NCBI RefSeq assembly: GCF_017377775.1
Contig: NZ_JAFVLN010000001.1
Span: 248,001 to 312,000 of the forward strand
Length of the DNA: 64,000 nucleotides
DNA from: Streptomyces sp. VRA16 Mangrove soil
GTDB lineage: Bacteria > Actinomycetota > Actinomycetes > Streptomycetales > Streptomycetaceae
Direction: 5' to 3'
The position numbers and the translations under genes are program-made. The notes below the pieces were generated by a model. The model was not told where the DNA came from. It searched no databases and saw only the letters and a program-made list of their open reading frames with translations. Below, piece after piece: positions 33,022 to 41,948 of this stretch (positions within the stretch are counted from its first letter, which is position 1; each line of letters starts with the position of its first letter).

Positions 33022-34755
33022 ATGCACACCTTCGCCGAATATGTCATCGCCTCGCTCAAGGGCTCCGGCGTGCGCCGTCTGTACGGCCTGCCCGGAGACT
33101 CGCTCAACGGTCTGACGGACGCCATCCGCAGGGACGACGACGTCGACTGGGTCCATGTGCGGCACGAGGAGAGCGCCGCCCTCGCCGCGGCGGCCGAAGC
33201 CGGCCTGACCGGAGAGCTCGCCGTCTGTGTCGGCAGCTGCGGTCCCGGCAACCTGCACCTGATCAACGGGCTCTTCGACGCCCAGCGCAGCCGCGTGCCC
33301 GTGCTCGCCATCGCCGCCCAGATCCCGGGCAGCGAGATCGGCTCCGGCTACTTCCAGGAGACCCGCCCGCAGGAGCTGTTCGCCGACTGCAGCGTCTACG
33401 CGGAGGTCGTCACCAGCCCCGAGCACGGACCCCGCATCCTGCGGACGGCGATGCGGGCGGCCGTCGAGCGCAGGGGAGCGGCGGTCGTCGTGGTCCCCGG
33501 TGAGATCTTCCTCGGCAAGATCCCCCGTGACCCGGCCCCCGCGGTGGTGCGCCCGACGCACAGCGTCCTCCGCCCGCACGACGAGGCCCTGCGCGAGGCC
33601 GCCGCGCTGCTGAACGAAGCGAAGCGCGTGACGATCCTGGCCGGCGCCGGCGCGGCCGGGGCCCACGACGACCTGGTCCGGCTCGCCGAGACCCTCAAGG
33701 CGCCCGTCGTGCACGCCCTGCGCGGCAAGGAGTACGTCGAGTACGACAACCCGTACGACGTCGGCATGACCGGCCTGCTGGGCTTCGCCTCCGGCTACAA
33801 GGCGATCGAGGAGGCCGACACCCTGCTGATGCTGGGCACCGACTTCCCCTACCGGCAGTTCTATCCGCGGGGCGCGAAGGTCGTCCAGCTCGACCTCCGC
33901 GGCGAGCAGATCGGCCGCCGCACCCACGTCGACCTGCCGCTGGTCGGCAGCGTCCGTGACACCCTGCCCGCGCTGCTGCCGCTGCTGACGGTCAAGAGCG
34001 GGCGAGGACACCTCGACGACGCCCTCGCGCACTACGCCCGTACCCGTAAGTCACTGGACTCGCTCGCCGTCAACGACCACGAACGCACCCCGATCCACCC
34101 TCAGTTCGTGGCGAGCACGATCGACCGGCTCGCCGCCGACGACGCCGTCTTCACCGTGGACGTCGGCTCCCCGGTGGTGTGGGCGGCCCGCTATCTGACG
34201 TTCAACGGGCGGCGGCGACTGCTCGGTTCGTTCAACCACGGCACCATGGCGAACGCCCTGCCGCACGCCGTGGGCGCCCAGGCGGCGCACCCGGGCCGTC
34301 AGGTGGTCTCGCTGTCCGGTGACGGTGGTCTCACCATGCTGCTCGGCGAACTGTTCACCCTGCGACAGAACCGGCTGCCCGCCAAGATCGTCGTCTTCAA
34401 CAACGGCTCCCTGAACTTCGTCGAGCTGGAGATGAAGGCGGCCGGCATCGTCAACTACGCGACGGAGCTGGACAATCCGCAGCTCGCCGAGGTTGCAGCC
34501 GCGGTCGGCCTGTGGTCGCGCCGGGTCGAGCGGCCCGGTGACCTGGAGGACGCGCTGAAGGGCGCCTTCACCCACGACGGACCGGCGCTCGTCGAGGTCA
34601 TGACGGCACGTCAGGAACTGTCCGTGCCGCCCGCGGTCACCGTCGAACAGGCCAAGGGATTCACGCTCTACGCGATCCGCACCATCCTGTCCGGTCGCGG
34701 CGAGGAACTGCTCGACCTGGTCACCACCAACGTGTCCCGCCGCATCCTGCACTGA
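33022..34755 (+). CDS. poxB: Pyruvate oxidase / pyruvate dehydrogenase (quinone), PoxB-like
   Basis: This 577-residue ThDP enzyme has an N-terminal PYR domain (catalytic Glu in VRHEESAALAAAAEA), a central FAD/nucleotide domain, and a C-terminal PP domain with the ThDP motif from SGDGGLTMLL to FNNGSLNFVELEM. The YGLPGDSLNGL start and EVPPAVT-like tail (ELSVPPAVTVEQAKGF) fit PoxB, which oxidatively decarboxylates pyruvate to acetate at the membrane, passing electrons to quinone. ATG 33022, after GAAAGG. The DHA2 pump gene follows after a tandem repeat. Confidence 0.9.
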   Translation: MHTFAEYVIASLKGSGVRRLYGLPGDSLNGLTDAIRRDDDVDWVHVRHEESAALAAAAEAGLTGELAVCVGSCGPGNLHLINGLFDAQRSRVPVLAIAAQIPGSEIGSGYFQETRPQELFADCSVYAEVVTSPEHGPRILRTAMRAAVERRGAAVVVVPGEIFLGKIPRDPAPAVVRPTHSVLRPHDEALREAAALLNEAKRVTILAGAGAAGAHDDLVRLAETLKAPVVHALRGKEYVEYDNPYDVGMTGLLGFASGYKAIEEADTLLMLGTDFPYRQFYPRGAKVVQLDLRGEQIGRRTHVDLPLVGSVRDTLPALLPLLTVKSGRGHLDDALAHYARTRKSLDSLAVNDHERTPIHPQFVASTIDRLAADDAVFTVDVGSPVVWAARYLTFNGRRRLLGSFNHGTMANALPHAVGAQAAHPGRQVVSLSGDGGLTMLLGELFTLRQNRLPAKIVVFNNGSLNFVELEMKAAGIVNYATELDNPQLAEVAAAVGLWSRRVERPGDLEDALKGAFTHDGPALVEVMTARQELSVPPAVTVEQAKGFTLYAIRTILSGRGEELLDLVTTNVSRRILH

Positions 34756-34840
34756 CCGGCACACCCCTTTCCCCCCGTACCCCGCTGTCGCCAGGTACTG
34801 ACCGGCACACCCCTTCCCCCGTACCCCGCTGTCACCAGGT
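34751..34840. repeat. 46/44-bp imperfect tandem duplication across the poxB stop codon
   Basis: ACTGACCGGCACACCCC... at 34751-34796 is repeated at 34797-34840 with two small deletions and one substitution. The first unit includes the poxB stop codon; the second lies just before the ribosome site of the MFS gene. Confidence 0.9.
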
Positions 34841-34855
34841 AAGGAATCACACCTC

Positions 34856-36469
34856 ATGACCACCACCCCAAGCGCAGGTGTGCGCACGCACGCCCACCCT
34901 GACGGAGGGGCCGCCGACGCACCGATGACACACGCGCAGATCATGCGCGCCCTGTCGGGCCTGCTGCTCGGCCTGTTCTGCGCGATCCTCTCCTCGACCG
35001 TCGTCACCAACGCGCTGCCCCGGATCATCAGCGACCTCGGCGGCGGCCAGAGCGCCTACACCTGGGTCGTCACCTCCTCCCTGCTGGCGGTCACCGCGTC
35101 AACTCCGCTGTGGGGCAAGCTCGCCGACCAGTTCAGCAAGAAGATCCTGGTCCAGTCGTCGCTGGTCATCTACGTCATCGGATCGCTGGTGGCCGGTCTC
35201 GCGCAGAACCCCGCCACGCTGATCGGCGCCCGCGTCATCCAGGGTCTGGGCGGCGGCGGTCTGTCCGCTCTCGCGCAGGTCGTGCTGGCCGCGATGATCT
35301 CCCCGCGGGAGCGCGGCCGTTACTCCGGATACCTCGGCGCCACCTTCGCCGTCGCCACGGTCGGCGGCCCGCTGCTCGGCGGCGTCATCACCGACACGTC
35401 GTGGCTCGGCTGGCGCTGGTGCCTGTTCGTCGGCATCCCGTTCGCGATCGTCGCGCTGATCGTGCTCCAGCGAACCCTCGACCTGCCCGTGGCCAAGCGC
35501 CGGGTGAAGGTCGACTGGGCCGGCGCCTTCTTCGTCACCGCCGCCGTCTGCACCCTGCTGATCTGGGTCACCTTCGCCGATGCCACGTACGACTGGCTGT
35601 CCTGGCAGACGTACACACTGGTCGGCGCGGCGATCGTGCTGACGCTGATCTTCCTGTTCGTCGAGACGAAGGCCAGCGAGCCGATCATCCCGCTGCGGCT
35701 GTTCCGCAACCCCACCATCACCCTCGCCTCGCTCGCCTCGCTGTTCGTCGGCATCGCGCTGTTCGCGGGCACCGTCTTCTTCAGCCAGTACTTCCAACTG
35801 GCGCGCGGCGACTCCCCGACCAGGTCGGGCATCATGACGATCCCGTTCATCGCGGGCCTGTTCGTCTCCTCCACGGTCTCCGGCCGGATCATCACCCGGA
35901 CCGGCAAGTGGAAGGGATGGCTGCTGTCGGGCGGCGTCCTGCTGACGGCCGGCCTGGCCCTGCTCGGCACGCTCCGCTACGACACCTCGTACTTGTACAT
36001 CGCCTTCTGTATGGCGCTGATGGGTCTCGGCGTCGGCATGACCCTGCAGAACCTCGTGCTGTGCACGCAGAACCAGGTGTCCGCCGGTGACCTCGGCGCC
36101 GCGTCCTCCACGGTGACGTTCTTCCGCTCGCTCGGCGGCGCGGTGGGCGTCTCGGTGCTCGGCTCGGTCCTCACCACCCGGATCGGCCACTACGCCCGCG
36201 AGACCATCACCCGACTCGGCCCGCAGGACCGGGCGGCGGCCGCGCAGGCCTCCGGCGGCGGCCGAATCCCCGACCTCGCCGCGCTGCCCGGGGCCGTCCG
36301 TACCTGGCTGGAGGGCTCCTACGGGCACGCCATCGGTGACATCTTCATGTACGTCGCCCCGGTCGCCCTGCTCGGCTTCCTCGTCACGCTGTTCATCAAG
36401 GAAGTCCCGCTGCGCGCCACCAGCGGTCTGGCGCAGGCCGCGGAGGAGAAGCCGGACCGTACGTCCTGA
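34856..36469 (+). CDS. DHA2-family MFS efflux transporter (14-TM)
   Basis: This 537-residue multidrug-type transporter has LLLGLFCAILSSTVVTNALP near the N-terminus, the loop WGKLADQFSKKILV, VIQGLGGGGLSALAQVV and GGPLLGGVITD (motif C), and 14 hydrophobic segments. ATG 34856 is preceded by AAGGAA. It is a distant paralogue of the pump at 5358. No regulator adjoins; it may be co-expressed with poxB. Confidence 0.95.
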   Translation: MTTTPSAGVRTHAHPDGGAADAPMTHAQIMRALSGLLLGLFCAILSSTVVTNALPRIISDLGGGQSAYTWVVTSSLLAVTASTPLWGKLADQFSKKILVQSSLVIYVIGSLVAGLAQNPATLIGARVIQGLGGGGLSALAQVVLAAMISPRERGRYSGYLGATFAVATVGGPLLGGVITDTSWLGWRWCLFVGIPFAIVALIVLQRTLDLPVAKRRVKVDWAGAFFVTAAVCTLLIWVTFADATYDWLSWQTYTLVGAAIVLTLIFLFVETKASEPIIPLRLFRNPTITLASLASLFVGIALFAGTVFFSQYFQLARGDSPTRSGIMTIPFIAGLFVSSTVSGRIITRTGKWKGWLLSGGVLLTAGLALLGTLRYDTSYLYIAFCMALMGLGVGMTLQNLVLCTQNQVSAGDLGAASSTVTFFRSLGGAVGVSVLGSVLTTRIGHYARETITRLGPQDRAAAAQASGGGRIPDLAALPGAVRTWLEGSYGHAIGDIFMYVAPVALLGFLVTLFIKEVPLRATSGLAQAAEEKPDRTS

Positions 36470-36521
36470 GGGGCTGACGGCCTGAGGGCCTGAGGTCCTG
36501 ACGTCCTGACGGACACACAAA

Positions 36522-36541
36522 CCGTAGGGCTCCCCCTATGG
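36522..36541. promoter_or_regulatory. Inverted repeat upstream of the single-domain response regulator
   Basis: CCGTAGGG (36522-36529) and CCCTATGG (36534-36541) form an 8-bp dyad with one mismatch, 33 bp before the start codon. A GTGGGGTagACCCCAC dyad upstream of the HdeD-like gene (37839-37854) is loosely similar, so both could be response-regulator targets. Confidence 0.4.
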
Positions 36542-36574
36542 TCCGCCCACCTGGCCGCCCGGCATGCTGGGAGC

Positions 36575-36940
36575 ATGTGCATCAACATCGTCGTCGTCGA
36601 CGACGACCCCGGGTTCCGCCGCATCGCCACGACGCTGCTGACGGCACGGGGCCTGCGTGTCGTGGCGGAATCCCGGGACGGTGCCTCGGCCCTGGCCGCG
36701 GTGCGGGCCCACCGCCCCGACGGGCTGCTGCTCGATCTCCACCTGCCGGACACGGACGGACTGACCGTGGCCCGGCAGGTCACCGAGGAGGACGCCCCGC
36801 CGCGGATCGTGCTGACCTCGACCGACCAGTCGTTCTGGTCGCGCGAGGAACTCCAGAAAGCGGGCATCGAGTCCTTCGTCGCCAAGGACAGACTGTTCGA
36901 CGCGGATCTGCTCGGCCTGTTCAGCCCGGATGTGCCCTGA
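36575..36940 (+). CDS. Single-domain response regulator (receiver)
   Basis: This 121-residue protein is a CheY-like receiver only: acidic cluster VVVDDDPGFRR at the N-terminus, phosphoacceptor Asp in LLLDLHLPDTDG, the Thr/Ser in IVLTSTDQS and Lys in FVAKDR. There is no output domain. It is convergent with the NarL-type regulator at 36972, and probably served by a kinase nearby such as that at 39584 or by an orphan kinase. Confidence 0.9.
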   Translation: MCINIVVVDDDPGFRRIATTLLTARGLRVVAESRDGASALAAVRAHRPDGLLLDLHLPDTDGLTVARQVTEEDAPPRIVLTSTDQSFWSREELQKAGIESFVAKDRLFDADLLGLFSPDVP

Positions 36941-36971
36941 ACCCTGATGACGTTCCGTCAGATACGGGCCG

Positions 36972-37634
36972 TCACTGCTGCCCGAGATAGCGCAGCACGG
37001 CCAGTACCCGCCGGTGCTGGCCCGTGGCGGTCTGGCTGAGCCCCAGCTTCAGGAAGATGCCGGTCACATGGCGTTCCACGGCGGCGACGCTCACGAACTG
37101 CTGCTCGGAGATGCCCTTGTTGGAGTGGCCCTCGGCCATCAGCGCCAGAACCTCCCGCTCCTTGGGCGTCAGCGCTGCCAGCGGGTCCTCGGGACGCTTG
37201 CGGCCGAGCAGCGCCGCTATCACGTCCGGGTCGAGGGCCGAGTCACGGGCCACGACCCGCTCGACGGCGTCGATGAGGATCTGCGGACTGGCGACCTTCT
37301 CCTTCAGGAGATAACCGACCCCGCTCGGATCGTCCCCGACCAGGTCGAGCGCGTACGACGCGTCGAGGTACTGGGAGAGGACGATGACGGCGGTCCCGGG
37401 ACGCGTCGCACGGATCTTCTGCCCCGCGCGCAGCCCGTCGTCCTCCAGGCCCGGCGGCATCCGGATGTCGGTGATGACCACATCGGGCCGGTGCTCGTCG
37501 GTGGCGTCGATCAGATCCATCGCGTTGTCGACCGCCGCGACGACGTCGATGCCGGATTTGCGCAGGATGGTAGCGATTCCTTCGCGCACGATCGGCTGGT
37601 CCTCGCCGAGCACCGCCCGCAGTGGTTGGCTCAT
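36972..37634 (-). CDS. NarL/FixJ-type response regulator (receiver + LuxR HTH)
   Basis: This 220-residue protein has a receiver domain with AVLGEDQPIVREGIA, phosphoacceptor Asp in VVITDIRMPPGLEDDG and Lys in LLKEK, followed by a LuxR helix-turn-helix (LTPKEREVLALMAEGHSNKG). The helix-turn-helix reads ISEQQFVSVAAVERHV, a slightly unusual recognition helix. ATG 37634 is chosen over ATG 37643. The HisKA_3 histidine kinase at 39584 is the natural partner, although five genes separate them. Confidence 0.93.
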   Translation of the reverse strand: MSQPLRAVLGEDQPIVREGIATILRKSGIDVVAAVDNAMDLIDATDEHRPDVVITDIRMPPGLEDDGLRAGQKIRATRPGTAVIVLSQYLDASYALDLVGDDPSGVGYLLKEKVASPQILIDAVERVVARDSALDPDVIAALLGRKRPEDPLAALTPKEREVLALMAEGHSNKGISEQQFVSVAAVERHVTGIFLKLGLSQTATGQHRRVLAVLRYLGQQ

Positions 37635-38023
37635 GGGCGGCATCCTAACGTGAGCCTTCCGCGCAAACATATGACGGGACGTGTGATCCGGAGCGCCCCG
37701 CGCGCCGGCTCACCCGCACCGGCCGTCGTGCAGATGCTGGAAGGGCGGATTCCTCTTGCGGGAGGACCGGCGATGTCGACGGCGGGCCTTGCGGCGACCG
37801 GATCGACCCACGTCGAACGCCCCGCTGGCGGCCGCGGGGTGGGGTAGACCCCACAGTCGCGCGGGGTATCCCCCAGGAACGGCGAGGGAGGGCACGACAG
37901 ACCCCGATGTGCCCGGAACACCAGACTTGGCAGCAAGACACGGAACAACGATCTGTCGTGGGGGCAGCGCCGGACGTGTCGCGCTGCACCTCACACATGT
38001 GGCTGAAGAACGGAAACAGAACC
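37635..38023. other. Divergent intergenic region
   Basis: This 389-bp spacer between the response regulator and HdeD-like genes has no credible ORF. It holds one clear palindrome at 37839-37854. Confidence 0.5.
37839..37854. promoter_or_regulatory. Palindrome GTGGGGT-AG-ACCCCAC
   Basis: A perfect 7-bp dyad with 2-nt centre between divergent genes, followed by CGGGGTATCCCCC at about 37861. It could be an operator for the adjacent response regulator. Confidence 0.45.
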
Positions 38024-38638
38024 ATGGCTGAGTGGGACATCCCCCGGGACGAGATGCGTGTGTCCGCGCGCCCCGCCGGCGAGCGGACGGTCGCCGGCCC
38101 CGGCGGTGCCTTCACCCGTACGACGATGCTGGCCGGTTCTCTGGTGTCGGCCGTCGTGGGATGCCTGATGATCGTCACGCCCGTGCGGACGGTGGACGTG
38201 GCCGGAATGCTCCTCGGAGTGCACATGGCCGTGCAGGGTGTGCTGCAACTGCTGGCGGTGCACGACTCACGAGCGTCCGCGACGGTCCGCAGACTGCTGG
38301 CCGCCGGGGGCCTCGCCCTGCTGGTGCTGGGTGTCGCCCTCTTCCACGGCCGGGCGGACACGCTGTCCCTGCTCGGCGTGTGGACCGGCTGCGGTTGGCT
38401 GCTGCGGGGATTCACCATGGCCGTCTCCGTCACGGCGTCCTCGGTCAGCCATGTCTTCGTCTACGACGACCTGTTGAACGCGGTGATCGTCTCGGCCGGT
38501 CTGTTCATGACGGCCTTTCCGTTCGCGTCCCTGGGGCAGCTGGCCGATGTCGGTGGCTCCGTGCTCGCGGCCACCGCGGTGGTGGAGGCGTTCGCCGCCG
38601 CTCGGCGAAACCCTGGAGCCCTCCGGGCCATCGACTGA
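38024..38638 (+). CDS. HdeD/DUF308-like integral membrane protein
   Basis: This 204-residue protein has a polar N-terminus and about six hydrophobic segments in three pairs (MLAGSLVSAVVGCLMIVTP, VDVAGMLLGVHMAVQGVLQL, LLAAGGLALLVLGVALF and others), the pattern of the HdeD family. In enterobacteria HdeD is tied to acid resistance; in actinobacteria the role is unknown. Start ATG 38024. Divergent from the NarL-type regulator, which may control it. Confidence 0.8.
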   Translation: MAEWDIPRDEMRVSARPAGERTVAGPGGAFTRTTMLAGSLVSAVVGCLMIVTPVRTVDVAGMLLGVHMAVQGVLQLLAVHDSRASATVRRLLAAGGLALLVLGVALFHGRADTLSLLGVWTGCGWLLRGFTMAVSVTASSVSHVFVYDDLLNAVIVSAGLFMTAFPFASLGQLADVGGSVLAATAVVEAFAAARRNPGALRAID

Positions 38639-38719
38639 CGTGATCCCGCCGTGGGATCGCAGGAGCACCACCCACCCCGTTCCGAGGCCGGTCGACCGGC
38701 CGATCCTGAGGAGTCCTTG

Positions 38720-39124
38720 ATGAAGAAGTGCTGTCTCTCGCTGCAGGTCACGCACTGGGTGTTCGCGGACGTCGCCCTGACGCGGACGTGTGAAGTGTCC
38801 TACGACAGCACCGATCCGCTCGTCGTCACCATGGTCTTCGACGTCGCGAGCGAGCGGTCGGTGAGCTGGGTCGTCTCCCGTGATCTGCTGGCCGGAGGGC
38901 TGGTCGACCAGGTCGGCGAGGGCGACATACGGCTCTGGCCGGTCCACGATCACGAGGGCGGCCTCACCTCGGTCTGCGTCCGGCTGGGGAGCGTCCACAC
39001 CGCACTGATCGAGCTGGACGCCGAGCCGTTCATGACCTGGCTGGCCAGGACCTACGACATGGTGCCGCGCGGGACGGAACTGGACGGCGTCGACTGGGAC
39101 GAGCTGGTGCAGCCCGTCGAGTGA
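38720..39124 (+). CDS. SsgA-like (SALP) sporulation/cell-division regulator
   Basis: This 134-residue protein matches the SsgA-like family: an N-terminal strand region, the EVSYDSTDPLVVTMVFDV block, WVVSRDLLAGGL, GDIRLWPVHD and a C-terminal acidic helix. SALPs steer septum placement and peptidoglycan remodelling during sporulation and are restricted to morphologically complex actinomycetes. ATG 38720 follows CTGAGGAG at good spacing. It sits before a WhiB-like gene, so two developmental regulators are adjacent. Confidence 0.9.
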   Translation: MKKCCLSLQVTHWVFADVALTRTCEVSYDSTDPLVVTMVFDVASERSVSWVVSRDLLAGGLVDQVGEGDIRLWPVHDHEGGLTSVCVRLGSVHTALIELDAEPFMTWLARTYDMVPRGTELDGVDWDELVQPVE

Positions 39125-39208
39125 GGGACCCCGTCGAGGCGGAACCGGTTGCGCATGAACAACCGGCGCAAGGGCAACCAGCGCAAGACATGGAGAGGAA
39201 GGACCACC

Positions 39209-39499
39209 GTGCGAGAAGACCCGCGTCCCCTGTTGAGCGACTGGCAGTGGCAGGAGCGTGCCGCCTGCCGCGGCATGAACAGCGCCACCTTCTTCTCCCC
39301 GACGGGGGAGCGCGGCCGGGCCCGCCGTGAACGGGAGGAAGGCGCCCGGCGCATCTGCGGACGCTGCGACGTCGCCGACGTCTGCGCGGCCACGGCCCTG
39401 GCCCGCGGGGAGACGTACGGCGTCTGGGGCGGCCTGTCGTACGACGAGCGCCGCGACCGGGCGCGGCCACGGGCGAGCGCGGCGGACGGCAGGGTGTGA
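39209..39499 (+). CDS. WhiB-like iron-sulfur transcription factor
   Basis: About 96 residues from GTG 39209, which follows a strong GAGAGGAAGG site; ATG 39155 would add 18 residues. It has four cysteines in the WhiB order (AACRGM, then CGRCDVADVC) that bind a [4Fe-4S] cluster, followed by the signature GVWGGLS turn and a basic C-terminus. Wbl proteins are redox or NO-sensitive partners of sigma factors, found only in actinobacteria and their phages. Which Wbl class it belongs to is not clear. Confidence 0.9.
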   Translation: MREDPRPLLSDWQWQERAACRGMNSATFFSPTGERGRARREREEGARRICGRCDVADVCAATALARGETYGVWGGLSYDERRDRARPRASAADGRV

Positions 39500-39583
39500 C
39501 GGCGACGGTCGACGCTCTCCGCGTCGCGGGCCGGAGGGCCGTCCGCACCTCGTGGGCGGTAGGGACTGCCGGTGCGTGAAGTG

Positions 39584-40993
39584 TCAGGCGGGCTCTGCCG
39601 GTTCGGCCGGGATCTGGATCAGCAGGGTGGTGCCGGCGCCGGGCGGTGAGTCGATGGCCAGCTTGCCGTCGAAGGCCGCCACCCGGTCCGCGAGCCCGGT
39701 CATCCCGCTGCCCGCGGAGGCCCTGCCCACGCCACCGACACCGTCGTCCGCGACCTCGATCCGCAGCATGTCCCCGAAGGACAGGGAGACGTCGATGCGG
39801 GACGCCCGGGCGTGCTTGACCGCGTTGGTCACGGCCTCGGCCACGACGAAGTACGCGTTCGACTCGACGGTGGAGGAGATCCGCCGCTCGTCCGTGGCCG
39901 TGACGACGACCGGCACGGGACAGCGGGCCGCCAGCTCCTGCACGGCCGCCACCAGGCCCTTCACCGTCAGCACGAGCGGGTAGATCCCCGACGCCAGTTC
40001 CCGCAGTTCGTTGATCGCCGTCTGCGCGTTCTCCGCGGACTGGTCCAGAAGATCGATCGCGGCCGTCTCCGTGCCGGGTATCAGCTCCCGGGCCAGCCGG
40101 AGCCCGATCATCAGGCTCACCAGCCGCTGCTGCGCCCCGTCGTGCAGGTCCCGCGCCGTACGCCGGTGCACCGCTTCGGTGCTCTCCATGATGCGCCGGC
40201 GAGTGTCCTGCAGCGACGCCGCCATGGTGTTGAAGGAGGTGCCGAGCGCCCCGATCTCCGCCACCCTGCTCGGTGCGACCCGCACCCCCAGGTCACCGCC
40301 CGCGAGCTCCTGCGCCGCGGTCGCCGCCCCGCGCACCGGCCGTACCACGGCGCGGTGTTGGAGCACCGTGAACACGGCCACGAGCGCGGTCGACGCCGCG
40401 AGCCCCAGCGCCGCGGCGAGAACGGCCTGGTGGCTGTTGGTCCCGGCGGCGTCCGTCCGCTCCGCGAGCTGCGCGCGCTCGTCCTCCATGTACGCGTGGA
40501 AGTCGGCCCGCAGGGCGTCGACCCGCCGCTTGCCGTCCGTGGCCTGCGCCAGACCGGACGCGGCAGGATCGCCCCGGCGGACCATCGCGATCAGGGGGAC
40601 CGAGTAATCGTCCAGGAACGCCGCGACACCCCGCGCGATCTTCCGGGCGGTACGGCGCTGTTGTGCGGAGGTGGCGCTGTCGGTGAACCGCCGCGACTCG
40701 GCCGCGAGAGCCCCCCGCGCCTCATGCCACGGCTCCAGGAACTCCTCGCGCTCGGTGATGACGAAGCCCCGCTGACCGGTCTCCAGATCGAGGAGCAACT
40801 GCTCCATGGTCCCCGCTTCGACCAGAGCCGTCCGGGACGCCCGCCTGGCCGAAGTGGAACTGTTCGCGTCGGAGATCGCCCAGAGCAGGATGGCGAAAGC
40901 GACACCTATGAGCAGGGCGAGCAGGCCGCTCGCCGCGATCGTGAGGCTCGTCAGCCCCAGTCGCCTACCGCTGTACCCCTGTCGTGCGCGCAT
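39584..40993 (-). CDS. NarL-type sensor histidine kinase with CHASE3 and HAMP domains
   Basis: This 469-residue protein has a transmembrane helix at ~13-40, a CHASE3-like extracellular helical domain (LLDLETGQRGFVITEREEFL) to ~185, and a second transmembrane helix at ~190-215. These are followed by HAMP, HisKA_3 with phosphorylated His near residue 284 (ARDLHDGAQQRLVSLMIGLR) and HATPase_c (EAVTNAVKHARAS, DDGVGG). Start ATG 40993. The NarL-type regulator at 36972 is the likely partner. Confidence 0.93.
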   Translation of the reverse strand: MRARQGYSGRRLGLTSLTIAASGLLALLIGVAFAILLWAISDANSSTSARRASRTALVEAGTMEQLLLDLETGQRGFVITEREEFLEPWHEARGALAAESRRFTDSATSAQQRRTARKIARGVAAFLDDYSVPLIAMVRRGDPAASGLAQATDGKRRVDALRADFHAYMEDERAQLAERTDAAGTNSHQAVLAAALGLAASTALVAVFTVLQHRAVVRPVRGAATAAQELAGGDLGVRVAPSRVAEIGALGTSFNTMAASLQDTRRRIMESTEAVHRRTARDLHDGAQQRLVSLMIGLRLARELIPGTETAAIDLLDQSAENAQTAINELRELASGIYPLVLTVKGLVAAVQELAARCPVPVVVTATDERRISSTVESNAYFVVAEAVTNAVKHARASRIDVSLSFGDMLRIEVADDGVGGVGRASAGSGMTGLADRVAAFDGKLAIDSPPGAGTTLLIQIPAEPAEPA

Positions 40994-41356
40994 GCTCCGC
41001 CTGCCGATGGATGGGAACGAGACAGGTAAGAGTGTGCAATGTGTCCACCGCCGAGCAGAAGGGGCAGCCGAGAATATCCGGGCGAGTTTGTACGTCAGAC
41101 ATGTTCCTACGGCGCAGGGCGCGGGGACGGACGGGCCCTGCGAGGGTTCACCGAGATCGCGAGCAGCGGATCCCACCCCACGCGAAGCCCGCGGCGCAGT
41201 CCAGGTGTTCCGCGACGTGTGCGACGGGTCCGGGTGCGAGGTGTCGACGGCCGGACAGGGTGATGGAGTGACCAAATACTTATGTTCACGAGCCTGTCCG
41301 ACGGCGATTGTGCGGCTAGCCTCGACGCAGTCGACGAAAACGTTCCGAGGACGAAC
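40994..41356. other. Divergent intergenic region
   Basis: This 363-bp spacer between the kinase and a hypothetical gene has no supportable ORF or palindrome. The AT-richer stretch around 41270-41290 is a plausible promoter for the rightward gene. Confidence 0.45.
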
Positions 41357-41797
41357 ATGCAGCTGCACCTGAAGTATCTGCTGGAGCCGGACAGTGCGTC
41401 CCGGCTCGCGGCTGACGTCGTCGCGACCGCTTCCGACATCAGTGGCGCCGACCTGGACTACAGCCCGGGCAGCATCGGGCTGCTGGAGGAGATCGTCGAC
41501 GATTTCCGCAGCGACGGAGCCACCGGCGGCGAAATGGCCGAATCGCTCGTCGCCTTCGGCTGCTACGTCGGCGAGATCCTGATCCGTCACGTGGGCGGGG
41601 CCTGGCGGCACTGCCCGGCCGAGACGCAGACCGTCCCGCTCGCCGTGGAGCTGCTCGACGGGCGCCGGTGCCGGCCGGTGGACTGGGTCTTCGACCGCCT
41701 TGAGCACGGATCCGCCGTCAGCATCCGTTCCCTGTACGACGCCGCCGACCGCGGGACACCTGGAGCGGCGCGGACGACCGCTGTACCTGAATGTTAA
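41357..41797 (+). CDS. Hypothetical protein
   Basis: This 146-residue protein starts at ATG 41357. It is acidic and mainly helical in the middle (GLLEEIVDDFRSDG, AESLVAFGCYVGEILIRHVGG), with a WRHCPAE turn and a C-terminal VDWVFDRLEHG. The pattern recalls small Streptomyces DUF proteins, but I cannot name one. Function unknown; upstream of a LAL gene but probably separate from it. Confidence 0.7.
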   Translation: MQLHLKYLLEPDSASRLAADVVATASDISGADLDYSPGSIGLLEEIVDDFRSDGATGGEMAESLVAFGCYVGEILIRHVGGAWRHCPAETQTVPLAVELLDGRRCRPVDWVFDRLEHGSAVSIRSLYDAADRGTPGAARTTAVPEC

Positions 41798-41948
41798 AGT
41801 TCCCTCGCATCTCGACACCGGACACACGACCGCCGCATGCACCACATCGAGGCGGAACATGTGTGGGTCGGGGCTTGGTGCGGGTGTGACCGGGTGAGCG
41901 TGCCCGGTGCCCGTCAGCGCAGTGCCGGGCCCGGTGGGGGAGGACGAG

